Source: Hydrogenispora ethanolica
GTDB taxonomy: Bacteria > Bacillota > UBA4882 > UBA8346
Direction: 5' to 3'
NCBI RefSeq assembly: GCF_004340685.1
Contig: NZ_SLUN01000006.1
Location: 1-64,000, forward strand
Length of the DNA stretch: 64,000 nucleotides
Shown piece after piece: positions 9,790-18,528 of this stretch; position 1 is the first letter of the stretch; every line of letters begins with the position of its first letter. Position numbers and translations under genes: made by a program. Below the pieces are notes generated by a model, which did not search any database, was not told where the DNA came from, and saw nothing but the letters and a program-made list of their open reading frames with translations.

Positions 9790-11094
9790 ATGGCCAAAAA
9801 CGCACGGCGCTTTCAGGGCGCCACCATGGTGAAGGCGCGGGAAATCTTTTGCAACGGACTTCAGGAAAAAATGCCGGAATGCGGGGAAGCGCTGGCCGCG
9901 CTGAACGCGGGGACTGCTTCGCCTCAAGCCGCGGAGAGGGTGTATCGATTTGTGCACACCCTCAAGGGTTCGGGCCGGATGGTCGGAATGACCGCGGTGG
10001 CCGATGCGGCCGCGGCGATGGAAACCGCCTTGCTCCTGCTCCGGGAGTATGATATCCCCTGGGGCGAGGGGCTCCGGCGTTTTTTGAACGAGCGCTGGGC
10101 CGAGATTCTGGCCGCAGTCGAGCAGTGTCCCGAGGAGTCCTGCGCCACCGTAGCATCCGGATTCTCCAAGCCCAACGGCAAGAGAATCCTGGTCGTCGAC
10201 GATGACCCCGCGATCACTACGTTCGTCCGGGATTACCTGGAGAAGAATGGCTTTGCCGTTGCGGTCTGCCACGATACCAAAACGGCCGAGGAATCCCTCA
10301 TGGCCGAGCTTCCGGATCTGATTGTGTTGGACATGGTGTTTCCCAACGGAGACGGGATCGAGTTCTGCCGGGCGCTCCGCTCCAGCGAAGCGTGGGGAAT
10401 GATCCCGGTCATTTTTTTGACCGTCAAGGACAGACTCCAGGACAAACTGTCCGGATTCTCCACCGGCGCCGACGATTACATCTGCAAGCCGTTCAAGGTT
10501 GAGGAACTGTTGGCCCGGATCGAAGCGGTTTTAAAGCGGGCTTGCACCAACGAGGAGCTGATTCTCCGGGACGAACTGACCCAAGCTTATAACCGGCGGT
10601 ACTTGCAGAGTTTCCTGGCCGCCGAAATCGCGCGCGCCCAACGCACCGGGGAACCATTCTCCCTGGCCATGGTGGACCTCGACCATTTCAAGAAGATCAA
10701 CGATTCCCACGGGCATTTGGCGGGCGATGAGACCCTCCAGGCGCTGGTGCAGACATTCCTCGGGAATTTGCGGGGGACCGATGTCATCTGCCGGTACGGC
10801 GGCGAGGAGTTTGTCATCGTCATGCCGCGGACCCCGCGGGGCGACGGAGTGAAGATTATGGAAAGGCTCCGCCAGACCATTGCCGGAAGGCCGTTGCAGT
10901 TGCGCCGGAGCCAGGTGGAGATCGCGCTTACTTTCAGTGCCGGGGTGGCCGGATTTCCCAGTGACGGGATTTCCGGGGAGGAGCTTCTGCGAGCGGCCGA
11001 TCAGGCTCTATATCGCGCCAAAGCGGCGGGGCGGAACCGGGTGATGCAGGCCGGCGGGGCCGATGAAAAAGCCGGTGCCGGACCCGCGCGATAA
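9790..11094 (+). CDS. Hpt-REC-GGDEF diguanylate cyclase
   Basis: A 434-residue protein joining three modules. Hpt: FVHTLKGSGRM with phosphoacceptor His56. Receiver: VVDDDPA, Asp181 (LIVLDMVFPNGDG), KPFKVEE. GGDEF: RYGGEEF at 335-341, intact for c-di-GMP synthesis from two GTP, with an RGTD inhibitory I-site five residues before GGEEF, suggesting product feedback. There is no membrane segment. The ATG at 9790 has an ideal AAGGAGG at 9775-9781 overlapping the upstream kinase stop, so translation is coupled. Phosphate probably passes from the kinase receiver to His56 and then to Asp181 or the lone receiver. The order of transfer is inference; the domain calls are firm. Confidence 0.92.
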   Translation: MAKNARRFQGATMVKAREIFCNGLQEKMPECGEALAALNAGTASPQAAERVYRFVHTLKGSGRMVGMTAVADAAAAMETALLLLREYDIPWGEGLRRFLNERWAEILAAVEQCPEESCATVASGFSKPNGKRILVVDDDPAITTFVRDYLEKNGFAVAVCHDTKTAEESLMAELPDLIVLDMVFPNGDGIEFCRALRSSEAWGMIPVIFLTVKDRLQDKLSGFSTGADDYICKPFKVEELLARIEAVLKRACTNEELILRDELTQAYNRRYLQSFLAAEIARAQRTGEPFSLAMVDLDHFKKINDSHGHLAGDETLQALVQTFLGNLRGTDVICRYGGEEFVIVMPRTPRGDGVKIMERLRQTIAGRPLQLRRSQVEIALTFSAGVAGFPSDGISGEELLRAADQALYRAKAAGRNRVMQAGGADEKAGAGPAR

Positions 11095-11117
11095 CCGGGT
11101 CCGACTTCTCATGTGGA

Positions 11118-11136
11118 GACCGGGTCAGACCCGGTC
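11118..11136 (-). terminator. hairpin at the 3' end of the MFS gene
   Basis: GACCGGGT-CAG-ACCCGGTC forms an 8-bp perfect stem that overlaps the stop codon of the minus-strand transporter. It lies between two convergent genes. No T-run follows, so its strength as a terminator is uncertain. Confidence 0.4.
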
Positions 11137-12585
11137 TTCCGCTTCTTCCGTTGCGAAGGTGTCATCCTTCTTCTTGCTTCCATAGAGCCGGTAAGCGGTC
11201 AGTCCCGCCCCGACCAGACAGATGAGCCCGGCGCTGATATAGACGTAGCGCATTCCATAGATAAAAATATCGGCCCGGCCCGGGATATAGTCGGCCACAT
11301 GGCGACCGAGCCTGCTACTCATCTGGCCGTACAGCAAGGTGGTGGAGAAGGTGATTCCGACCACCATGCCCAGGTTGCGGACCAGGGCGTTGACCCCGCC
11401 GGCGATTCCCAGCTTGGTCCGGGGCACGGTGGACATGATCAGGGAGTTGTTGGGCGACTGGAAGAGGCCGTTGCCGATGGACATCACCGCCAAGAAGACG
11501 ATCATTAGCCAGAGCGAGGAGTGCTCGGTCAGGGTGGACATCAGAAACAGCCCAATGCTGGTGAGGACCAGCCCCAGGAAGGTCAGAAACTCCGAGCCGA
11601 TATGGTCCGACAGATAACCGCTGACCGGAGCGACCACCGCCAGGACCAACGGATAGACCATCATGTAGAGGCCGGTGATCTCCGGGGGCAACTGCTGAAC
11701 GTATTCGAGGTAAAAGGGTTGAATAATGTTGGGGCAGCTGATGGCGATGAATGAAATAAAGCCGCAAAAGAGGCTCAATGAGAAGAGGCGGTTCTCGAAG
11801 ACCTTCAATTGCAGCAGCGGCTGTTCGACCCTTCTTTCCAGCAGGATAAAGGCGGCCAGGGATAGCGCGGCCACGATGAATCCGCCGATAATCCAGGGTT
11901 GATCAAAGCCGCTGGCCTGCCCCTGAGTCAGGCTGCCGAACAGCAGCACGATGGCCGCGGTGAAAAGAAAGGCGCCCGGAAAATCGACCCGCTCCCGACT
12001 GGCCTGCCTGTCATCGGGGAAGATGCGCTGGCCCAAAATGAAAGTGAAAATGCCGATCGGCACATTGATCAAGAAGATATAGTGCCAGCTGAAGGCGGCG
12101 ATGATCAGGCCGCCCAACGGCGGGCCGACCATGGTACCCAGAGCGACCGAGGTTCCCGAGATTCCAAGCGCCCGCCCCCGTTCGTGGCTGGGGAAAACAT
12201 GAGTGATGATCCCTTGGCTGGTGGACATGGTCGCCGCCGCGCCGACTGCCTGGAGCACCCGGGCGACGACCAGGATCGGTAGCGAACCGGCGATGCCGCA
12301 CAGCAGGGAACCGAAACTGAAGAGAAGGATCCCGAATTTGAAGACTTTGGTCTTCCCTTGAATATCGCCCAGCCGTCCGAAGAGGAGGATGGTGGCGGAA
12401 ATGACGATCAGGTAACTGGTGACCACCCAGCCGATGGCGGCCATGGATACCCGCAGCTTCGTCGCCAGCACCGGCAAAGCGACATTGACGATGCTGGAAT
12501 CCAGGCAGGACATGAAAACCATCAGCACCACGTTAAACAGTATCCACCAGCGGCGTTTCTCGATAGCGGTTTCCGGATTTGTCAT
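11125..12585 (-). CDS. MFS drug exporter, DHA2/EmrB type (14 TM)
   Basis: A 486-residue major facilitator transporter of the 14-helix DHA2 group, which exports drugs or other amphiphiles in exchange for protons. Visible motifs: the N-terminal MVFMSCLDSSIVNVALP (motif D1), GRLGDIQGKTKVF (motif A), and GTSVALGTMVGPPLGG (motif C, typical of antiporters). Length suits the family. The start is ATG 12585, with GGAG nine bases upstream; an earlier ATG (12618) has no ribosome site. It is a single gene with no adjacent MarR/TetR regulator and no EmrA-like partner, so the substrate cannot be inferred. A bidirectional terminator separates it from the uracil permease transcript. Confidence 0.88.
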   Translation of the reverse strand: MTNPETAIEKRRWWILFNVVLMVFMSCLDSSIVNVALPVLATKLRVSMAAIGWVVTSYLIVISATILLFGRLGDIQGKTKVFKFGILLFSFGSLLCGIAGSLPILVVARVLQAVGAAATMSTSQGIITHVFPSHERGRALGISGTSVALGTMVGPPLGGLIIAAFSWHYIFLINVPIGIFTFILGQRIFPDDRQASRERVDFPGAFLFTAAIVLLFGSLTQGQASGFDQPWIIGGFIVAALSLAAFILLERRVEQPLLQLKVFENRLFSLSLFCGFISFIAISCPNIIQPFYLEYVQQLPPEITGLYMMVYPLVLAVVAPVSGYLSDHIGSEFLTFLGLVLTSIGLFLMSTLTEHSSLWLMIVFLAVMSIGNGLFQSPNNSLIMSTVPRTKLGIAGGVNALVRNLGMVVGITFSTTLLYGQMSSRLGRHVADYIPGRADIFIYGMRYVYISAGLICLVGAGLTAYRLYGSKKKDDTFATEEAEDRV

Positions 12586-12656
12586 GAGGTTCTTCTCCAA
12601 TTCGTTGATCAATATCATTGTAGGATATACCGTTATCTTAACTCAATCTTATTATG

Positions 12657-12693
12657 AAAAAAACCCTTCCGTTTATCCGGGAAGGGTTTTTTA
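12657..12693. terminator. bidirectional terminator after the uracil permease gene
   Basis: A stem of CCCTTCC/GGAAGGG flanked by A6 and T6 runs on both sides, with a 9-nt loop, gives a classical intrinsic terminator in both directions. On the minus strand it ends the uracil permease transcript before the MFS gene. Confidence 0.85.
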
Positions 12694-12701
12694 CCAAAAA
12701 G

Positions 12702-12836
12702 TTAAAAGCGTTGTGATAAACCCCGTCCAAAAGGCCAGGGTGAACATAAAAGCTTAGAAAAGCAAGTGATAAAGTCGTTTGTCAACCTTTTATAAACTGA
12801 TTTTTGGTTCGAAAGACTTTATCACATGGCTTTTAA
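12702..12836 (+). repeat. structured intergenic repeat, copy B
   Basis: Second copy of the roughly 135-bp element, in the same orientation as copy A. Ends AAAAGCGTTGTGATAA and TTTATCACATGGCTTTT are retained, as are the central block AGAAAAGCAAGTGATAAAG and the left hairpin (GTCC...GGCC with CAGGG). The loop of the large hairpin differs freely from copies A and C. It lies directly between a terminator and the 3' end of the uracil permease gene. Confidence 0.85.
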
Positions 12837-12851
12837 TTATCGTCCTGGCGG

Positions 12852-14162
12852 TTATTGGGTGGCTGCTGCTTCGTTCTTCGCCGCTTCGGCCGCTTCTTCG
12901 CCTTCCATTTCCCGGGTGTGGGGGATGACCAGATTCAGGATGATGCCGATGATGGTCGCCAAGGCCATGCCGTGGAATTCCACGCCGCCGACGGTGATCT
13001 TGGCGCCGCCGATCCCGATGACCAGGATGACCGAGGCGATGATCAAGTTCCGCTTCTGCGAGAAGTCGATGCCCGCCTCGACCAGCATCCGGATACCGGC
13101 CGACGCGATGATGCCGAAGAGCATGATGCTGATGCCGCCCATGACCGGCACCGGGATGGTCCCGATCAGGCTGCCGATCTTGGGGATGAAGGACATGATG
13201 ATGGCGATGACCGCGGCTCCGCCGATGACCCAGACGCTGAAGACCCGGGTAATGGCCATCACGCCGATATTCTCACCGTAGGTGGTGTTGGGAGGTCCGC
13301 CGATCAAGGCCGCGACGGCGGTCGCGATGCCGTCGCCGCTGAGGGAGCGGTGCAGGCCCGGGTCCTTAATGAAATCCCGGCCAATGATTTTGTTGGTTAC
13401 GATTAAATGCCCGATATGTTCGGTGATGGTCACCAGGGCGATCGGGGCCAGGGCGATGGTGGCGCCCCAGGTGAATTTGGGGAAGATGAACCTGGGCACC
13501 GCGAAATAACTGGCGTTTTTGATGGGTTCGAAGCTGACTTGTCCGAGCATTAAGGCGAATAAATAACCGCCGATGATTCCGATGAGGATCGGGATGACTC
13601 CCAGGAAGCCGCGGAAGAACGAGGCGGCGATAATGGCGATTCCCAAAGATACCAGGGCAATCAAGAGATATTGCGGGTTGTAGGTGGTTCCGGCGCCGTT
13701 CATGGCCATATTCACCGCGGTCCCGGCCAGGGCCAGTCCGATGACGATGACCACCGAGCCGACGACGACCGGAGGGAGGAGCTTATCCAGCCATTGGGTG
13801 CCGAATTTGGCGATTAACAGGGCTACAAGCACGTAGATGAGACCGGCGACGGCGCAACCGCCCATGGCCAGCGCGATCTTATCGGGACTCCCCACCGTTC
13901 CGGGGGCTGCGCCGATGATCGCGGTCATGCCGGCGATAAAGGCGAACGATGAGCCGAGGTAAGCCGGGATCTTGCCTTTGGTGATCAGGATGTACAACAA
14001 AGTGCCGACTCCGCTGGAGAAGAGGGTAACCGAAGTGTCCAGCCCCACCAGGTAAGGGACCAGAACCGTGGCACCGAACATTGCAAACAGGTGTTGCAAG
14101 CTGAGCGGGATGCTTTGCAACAGGGGAAGCCGTTCGTTCACGTCAACTTTTTTTCCGAGCAT
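12852..14162 (-). CDS. pyrP: uracil permease (NCS2 family)
   Basis: A 436-residue nucleobase:cation symporter of the UraA/PyrP group, importing uracil across the cytoplasmic membrane. Family features are the opening LPLLQSIPLSLQHLFAMFGATVLVP, the repeated helical blocks, and the signature region near GPPNTTYGENIGVMAITRV containing the nucleobase-binding NTTYGEN. The C terminus is Ala/Glu-rich. The start is ATG 14162, eight bases after GGAGG; ATG 14177 would overlap that site. The gene is preceded by a leader of about 540 nt holding a PyrR-type site and two terminator hairpins, which supports uracil rather than xanthine as substrate and indicates repression by pyrimidine nucleotides. Confidence 0.9.
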   Translation of the reverse strand: MLGKKVDVNERLPLLQSIPLSLQHLFAMFGATVLVPYLVGLDTSVTLFSSGVGTLLYILITKGKIPAYLGSSFAFIAGMTAIIGAAPGTVGSPDKIALAMGGCAVAGLIYVLVALLIAKFGTQWLDKLLPPVVVGSVVIVIGLALAGTAVNMAMNGAGTTYNPQYLLIALVSLGIAIIAASFFRGFLGVIPILIGIIGGYLFALMLGQVSFEPIKNASYFAVPRFIFPKFTWGATIALAPIALVTITEHIGHLIVTNKIIGRDFIKDPGLHRSLSGDGIATAVAALIGGPPNTTYGENIGVMAITRVFSVWVIGGAAVIAIIMSFIPKIGSLIGTIPVPVMGGISIMLFGIIASAGIRMLVEAGIDFSQKRNLIIASVILVIGIGGAKITVGGVEFHGMALATIIGIILNLVIPHTREMEGEEAAEAAKNEAAATQ

Positions 14163-14349
14163 TTCGCCATCCTCCATTTTTTTGTTTCATGTAATTCCGC
14201 TGAATCTATATAAGTTCTTAAAGCTGAACTTATAAACGGTGAAAATGCGTCCATCCGAGTCTTTCCGCCGGCACACGCCTTAGGATGTCCGGGGACGGGG
14301 CGGCCTATTTTTCCGGAATGCCCCGGCTGGATATTGCCGGAAAAGCCCA

Positions 14350-14392
14350 TAAAAAAACTCCCGGTGCGGGAGATGTCGAACTCGCTTCTCCC
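14350..14392 (-). promoter_or_regulatory. second attenuator hairpin in the pyrP leader
   Basis: On the minus strand CTCCCG-CAC-CGGGAG followed by seven T forms an intrinsic terminator about 190 nt before pyrP. An upstream GGGAG (near 14388-14392) could pair with the same CTCCC, giving a competing structure. The controlling ligand or protein is not apparent. Confidence 0.5.
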
Positions 14393-14603
14393 ATCGACCT
14401 TTTGGCTGACGAGAAAGCGATCAGGCCGTGCTGCGGAGAAACGCGGCGGCGGAGCGAGAATGAATAGCGGGCAGCGGGCCATGGCAGGTCCCGGACTCCG
14501 CCTGCGTTCGATGAAGCAGCAAAACCGTTTGCAACCGCCCCGACTCCTTCCCAATCAAAATCCACGTCATCCTGGTGATTCCGGAGCAAAAATCTTGGCG
14601 AAC

Positions 14604-14640
14604 AAAAAACCTTCTTACGCGCGCAAGGCATAAGAAGGTT
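14604..14640 (-). terminator. attenuator terminator in the pyrP leader
   Basis: On the minus strand AACCTTCTTA...TAAGAAGGTT makes a 10-bp perfect stem followed directly by T6. It lies downstream of a PyrR-type binding loop whose AGGAAGGT segment can pair with ACCTTCTT, giving the alternative antiterminator. Confidence 0.85.
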
Positions 14641-14664
14641 AAAATTAGACAAACCGCTATTTTT

Positions 14665-14691
14665 CACCTTCCTAACCTCGCGGGGCTAGCT
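14665..14691 (-). promoter_or_regulatory. PyrR-type binding loop (anti-antiterminator)
   Basis: The minus strand reads AGCCCCGCGAGGTT followed by AGGAAGG. This matches the known PyrR RNA consensus ARUCCNGNGAGGYU at all but one defined position. PyrR with UMP bound would stabilise this loop and favour the downstream terminator. The match is seen directly; PyrR itself is not in the window. Confidence 0.8.
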
Positions 14692-14708
14692 TTAAAGGAT
14701 CCTCAATA

Positions 14709-14737
14709 AGATTATCAAAGAAACTTCGGGCTGTCAA
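14709..14737 (-). promoter_or_regulatory. promoter of the pyrP leader transcript
   Basis: On the minus strand TTGACA and TAATCT are separated by exactly 17 bases, placing transcription start near 14702. The site lies just upstream of the PyrR-type loop, as expected for an attenuated transcript. Confidence 0.8.
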
Positions 14738-14866
14738 TGAGCAAAATGAAAAATGCCGGGAGGGGCGCGCCGCACGAAAGTTTGGATAGGCATGGACGAC
14801 CTCGGGGAATCGTGGTATGATTATGGATAAAAATGAACAATTCGACATGCGGGGAAGTATTTTCAG

Positions 14867-15151
14867 ATGAGCATCTTTGAGATTATCATGATGATCTGTT
14901 TCGGAATGGCCTGGCCTTTTTCAATCTATAAATCGCTGAAAACCCGCCAGACCGGCGGGAAAAGTTTAAGCTTCATGGTGATCGTCCTGGTCGGCTACGC
15001 GGCGGGAGTGGTCCATAAGCTGCTTTACAGCCAGGACCGGGTGATCTATTTATACCTTTTGAATGCGCTGATGGTCCTGGCCGACATTCTGCTCTATCTG
15101 CGGAACGAGCGGTGGCAGCGGAAGATCGCCAGTTTGAAGAGCAAAGTATGA
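14867..15151 (+). CDS. small PQ-loop/SemiSWEET-like membrane protein
   Basis: A 94-residue protein with three predicted membrane helices: IIMMICFGMAWPFSIYKSL, SFMVIVLVGYAAGVVHKLLY and IYLYLLNALMVLADILLYL. The segment WPFSIYKSLKTRQTGGKSLSF, with Pro in helix 1 and a polar loop followed by KSLSF, resembles the PQ-loop repeat of SemiSWEET-type transporters, which work as dimers of three-helix units. The resemblance is partial (no clear PQ pair), so transport function is a suggestion. ATG 14867 follows GGGGAAG. It is a single gene, divergent from pyrP, and separated by 200 bp from the lysine gene downstream. Confidence 0.65.
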   Translation: MSIFEIIMMICFGMAWPFSIYKSLKTRQTGGKSLSFMVIVLVGYAAGVVHKLLYSQDRVIYLYLLNALMVLADILLYLRNERWQRKIASLKSKV

Positions 15152-15277
15152 CATGTTTAGGAAACTGTTACTTTCGGCTATAGGAATTGCCGCGAGACTT
15201 CGCGAAGAAAAGATGTCAACTTATGCAGTTGCGTTCATGAGGTCGGTGACAGTACCCGGTTGTCCTTTCGTAATATT

Positions 15278-15311
15278 CGTCAGCCGGCAGGGACCGGAGC
15301 CGCGCCTGACG
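15278..15311 (+). promoter_or_regulatory. leader hairpin before diaminopimelate decarboxylase
   Basis: CGTCAG (15278-15283) can pair with CTGACG (15306-15311), with GC-rich inner pairing, 45 bp before the GTG start. No T-run follows. No lysine riboswitch signature is recognisable in this leader, so its role is unknown. Confidence 0.35.
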
Positions 15312-15355
15312 AGCGTGTATAAAAATTCATTTTTGTGATGAACGGAGGCTGGAAC

Positions 15356-16627
15356 GTGACCGAGAAGAGATTGCCTTTTACCAAAGCACAGCTGGAGGAG
15401 ATCATTGCTCAATATCCGACGCCGTTTCATATCTATGATGAGCGCGGCATCCGCGAAAACGCCCGGAAGCTGAACGAGGCCTTTGCCTGGGCGCCGGGAT
15501 TCAAAGAGTATTTCGCGGTGAAGGCCACGCCCAATCCCTACATTTTGAAGCTTTGCCGCGAGGAAGGTTTCGGCGCCGACTGCAGCTCCCTGGCCGAGCT
15601 GATCCTGGCCGAACGGTCCGAAATCCGCGGCGAAAACATCATGTTCTCCTCCAACAACACCCCGGCCGACGAATATCAGAAGGCCCGCGAATTGGGAGCC
15701 ATCATCAACCTGGATGATATCACCCACATTCCTTACCTCGAAAAAGAGGTGGGCCTGCCGGACCTGGTCTGCTGCCGCTACAATCCGGGACCGCTGCGGC
15801 AGGGCGGCAATGCCATCATCGGCCTTCCGGAAGAGGCCAAATACGGATTTACCAAGCAACAGCTGTTGGAGGGATATCGCTCCTTGCGGGACCGGGGCAT
15901 CCACCGTTTCGGGTTACATACCATGGTCATCTCCAACGAGCTGGATCCCAACTACTTCGTGGAGACCGCCCGGATGCTCTTCGAAGTGGTCGTCGAGATT
16001 GCCCAGGCGCTGGGGATCCGCTTCGAGTTTGTGAATTTCGGCGGCGGGATCGGCATTCCGTACCGGCCGGAGCAGAACGAGGTGGATGTCAACTATATCT
16101 CCCGGGAGATCAAACGACTCTATGATGAGATGATCGTCCCCAGCGGGCTGCACCCCTTGAAACTCTTCCTGGAGAGCGGCCGCTATATCACCGGCCCGTA
16201 CGGTTATCTCGTCACCAAGGCGATCCACCGCAAAGAGATTTATAAAAACTATATCGGCGTGGACGCCTGCATGGCCAATCTGATGCGGCCGGCGCTGTAC
16301 GGGGCCTACCATCACATCACGGTCATGGGCAAAGAACACTTGCCCCACGATCAAACTTACGATGTCACTGGCTCGCTCTGCGAGAACAACGATAAATTCG
16401 CCATCGATCGCCAGCTGCCGAAGATCGAGAGCGGCGATATTCTGGTGATTCACGACACCGGCGCCCACGGGTACGCCATGGGCTTCAACTATAACGGCAA
16501 ATTGCGCTCCGCCGAATTGCTCCTGAAGCCGGATGGGGCGGTGGAGCTGATCCGGCGCGCGGAGACGCTGGAGGATTACTTCGCCACCATCGATTTTACC
16601 AAACTGTACGAATTCAGCAAATGTTAA
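15356..16627 (+). CDS. lysA: diaminopimelate decarboxylase-like PLP enzyme
   Basis: A 423-residue fold-III PLP decarboxylase. The likely reaction is meso-diaminopimelate to L-lysine plus CO2. Lys56 in YFAVKATPNP is the PLP Schiff-base lysine; FVNFGGGIGIPY supplies the phosphate-binding glycines; LESGRYITGPYG and the C-terminal GAHGYAMGFNYNG match the family, as does SLCENND near the Cys of the active site. GTG at 15356 is chosen because GGAGG stands seven bases upstream; ATG 15335/15338 would lie before that site. Serine hydroxymethyltransferase starts 25 bp downstream, so the two are probably cotranscribed. Arginine/ornithine decarboxylase relatives are less likely but not excluded. Confidence 0.85.
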   Translation: MTEKRLPFTKAQLEEIIAQYPTPFHIYDERGIRENARKLNEAFAWAPGFKEYFAVKATPNPYILKLCREEGFGADCSSLAELILAERSEIRGENIMFSSNNTPADEYQKARELGAIINLDDITHIPYLEKEVGLPDLVCCRYNPGPLRQGGNAIIGLPEEAKYGFTKQQLLEGYRSLRDRGIHRFGLHTMVISNELDPNYFVETARMLFEVVVEIAQALGIRFEFVNFGGGIGIPYRPEQNEVDVNYISREIKRLYDEMIVPSGLHPLKLFLESGRYITGPYGYLVTKAIHRKEIYKNYIGVDACMANLMRPALYGAYHHITVMGKEHLPHDQTYDVTGSLCENNDKFAIDRQLPKIESGDILVIHDTGAHGYAMGFNYNGKLRSAELLLKPDGAVELIRRAETLEDYFATIDFTKLYEFSKC

Positions 16628-16651
16628 CATATTAAAGGGGGAACAGTTGAG

Positions 16652-18157
16652 ATGTCTTTAGCCGCGATTCAGGAATATCTGAAGCGGGTGGAACCGGAGC
16701 GGATCGACCCCGGCTTCCTGGCCTATCTGGCCAACCTGACCGAAGTCGCCAAGGTGGCCCCGGGGATTGCCCGTTCGATCGTCAAGGAGCTGCGGGACCA
16801 GCGGAGCAACCTGAAGCTGATCGCCAGCGAAAACTATTGCTCGCTTGCCACGCAGCTGGCCATGGGCAACCTCTTGACCGACAAGTACGCCGAGGGCTTT
16901 CCGGAGCACCGTTTCTACGCCGGCTGCGACAATGTGGATGACATCGAATCCTACGCCGCCGAGCAGGCCAAGCAACTCTTCGGCGCCGATCACGCCTATG
17001 TCCAGCCCCACAGCGGCGCCGACGCCAACCTGATCGCCTATTGGGCGATCCTGAGCGCCCGGGTGAAGACCCCGGCCCTGGGGGAGACCGACCCCTCCAA
17101 ACTGTCGCGCGAGGATTGGAACAAACTCCGCCACGAGCTCGGGAATCAGCGTCTCTTGGGCATGGATTACTATTCCGGCGGCCATCTGACCCACGGCTAC
17201 CGCCAGAACGTTTCGGCGCAGATGTTTGACGCCTACAGTTACGGCGTGAACCGCGAGACCGGACTGCTCGATTACGAGGCCATCGAAGCGCTGGCCCGGG
17301 AGATCAAGCCCCTCATTCTGCTGGCGGGCTACAGCGCCTATCCGCGGCCGATCAATTTCCGCCGCTTCCGGGAGATCGCCGACAAAGTCGGCGCGGTCTT
17401 CATGGTGGATATGGCCCATTTCGCCGGCCTGGTGGCGGGCGGCGTCTTCAGCGGCGATTTCAACCCGGTGGCCCACGCTCACGTGGTGACGACCACCACC
17501 CACAAGACGCTGCGCGGGCCCCGCGGTGGCCTGGTGCTCTGCTGCGCCGAGTTTGCCGAGCATGTGGATAAAGGCTGTCCGCTGGTGATCGGCGGTCCCC
17601 TGCCGCAGGTGATGGCGGCCAAGGCCATCGCCTTCACCGAGGCCAACCGGCCGGAGTTCAAGGACTACGCGCGCCGGATCGTTCAAAACGCCGCCGCCCT
17701 GGCGCAAGGCTGTATCGACGAGGGCCTGACGGTGGCCACCGGCGGCACCGACAACCACCTGCTGCTCATCAATGTGCACGGCCTGGGCCTGACCGGCCGC
17801 CAGGCCGAGAGCGCGCTGCGCGAGTGCGGCATGACCCTGAACCGGAATTCGCTGCCCTTCGATCCCAACGGCGCCTGGTACACCAGCGGCTTGCGGCTGG
17901 GCACCCCGGCTACCACCACGCTGGGCATGGCCGAGCCGGAGATGCGGGAGATCGCGGCCATCGTCAAACTGGTCCTGACCCATACCCGGCCGGAGACCAT
18001 CGCCACCGGCGCCAACGCCGGGAAGCCGAGCAAGGCCAAGTATATGGTGGATCCGGCGGCTAAGGCCGAAGCCAAGGCGCGGGTCAAGGCGCTGCTGGAC
18101 CGGTTCCCGGTCTATCCGCAGCTGGATCTGGAGCTGATGGAGCAGTATTTCGGGTAG
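16652..18157 (+). CDS. glyA: serine hydroxymethyltransferase, long form
   Basis: A 501-residue PLP enzyme converting serine and tetrahydrofolate to glycine and 5,10-methylene-THF in the cytoplasm. Diagnostic blocks: [49 protein letters not shown] and [16 protein letters not shown] with PLP Lys285, then [12 protein letters not shown]. It is longer than the usual 410-420-residue enzyme because of an N-terminal extension and an insertion (about residues 130-165); this resembles the form seen in spirochaetes and chlamydiae. ATG 16652 follows AAAGGGGG. Probably an operon with the decarboxylase upstream. A terminator follows at 18242. Confidence 0.93.
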   Translation: MSLAAIQEYLKRVEPERIDPGFLAYLANLTEVAKVAPGIARSIVKELRDQRSNLKLIASENYCSLATQLAMGNLLTDKYAEGFPEHRFYAGCDNVDDIESYAAEQAKQLFGADHAYVQPHSGADANLIAYWAILSARVKTPALGETDPSKLSREDWNKLRHELGNQRLLGMDYYSGGHLTHGYRQNVSAQMFDAYSYGVNRETGLLDYEAIEALAREIKPLILLAGYSAYPRPINFRRFREIADKVGAVFMVDMAHFAGLVAGGVFSGDFNPVAHAHVVTTTTHKTLRGPRGGLVLCCAEFAEHVDKGCPLVIGGPLPQVMAAKAIAFTEANRPEFKDYARRIVQNAAALAQGCIDEGLTVATGGTDNHLLLINVHGLGLTGRQAESALRECGMTLNRNSLPFDPNGAWYTSGLRLGTPATTTLGMAEPEMREIAAIVKLVLTHTRPETIATGANAGKPSKAKYMVDPAAKAEAKARVKALLDRFPVYPQLDLELMEQYFG

Positions 18158-18241
18158 CATGAACCGCTTCCGTCGGTGAAGCGTTCATGACTGTTGCCAA
18201 GTGATTCATCGGGCGGCGTCATGCCGCGCCGGAAAAAACGG

Positions 18242-18275
18242 CGCCCGTCTCTTCGTTGGAGACGGGCGTTTCTTA
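18242..18275 (+). terminator. terminator after glyA
   Basis: CGCCCGTCTC (18242-18251) pairs with GAGACGGGCG, loop TTCGTTG, followed by TTTCTT. It closes the lysA-glyA unit just before the tandem-repeat region. Confidence 0.85.
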
Positions 18276-18528
18276 ACAAAGCTTAGGACTTCATCCCTCC
18301 GGTATCCAATGGTTTGCAACATTTTTCCCGGCGACAGCCGCGCTTCGCAAGTTGTAAAAACGAAATTCCGGCACACTCCTCCAACGCGCGCGGCAAGTTG
18401 CTTTTTTGCCTATAATGATTATAATAAGAATAACAGATCCAGACGGTGCCAGATCTGTCAATGCCCAAAATAATAATCCATAACACAATGAATCTTGCGG
18501 CTGCGAAACGAAGATCGGAACGGCCCCG

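Noticed and set aside
12852-14162. Xanthine permease assignment for the NCS2 transporter
   Set aside because: The PyrR-type leader and NTTYGEN motif favour uracil; no purine riboswitch is seen.
14305-14667. Minus-strand protein in the pyrP leader
   Set aside because: It spans both attenuator hairpins and shows no protein family or ribosome site.
15152-15355. Lysine riboswitch upstream of lysA
   Set aside because: The conserved core motifs of the lysine riboswitch are not present in the leader.
16658-18160. Long minus-strand frame opposite glyA
   Set aside because: It is the antisense shadow of an unmistakable SHMT gene.
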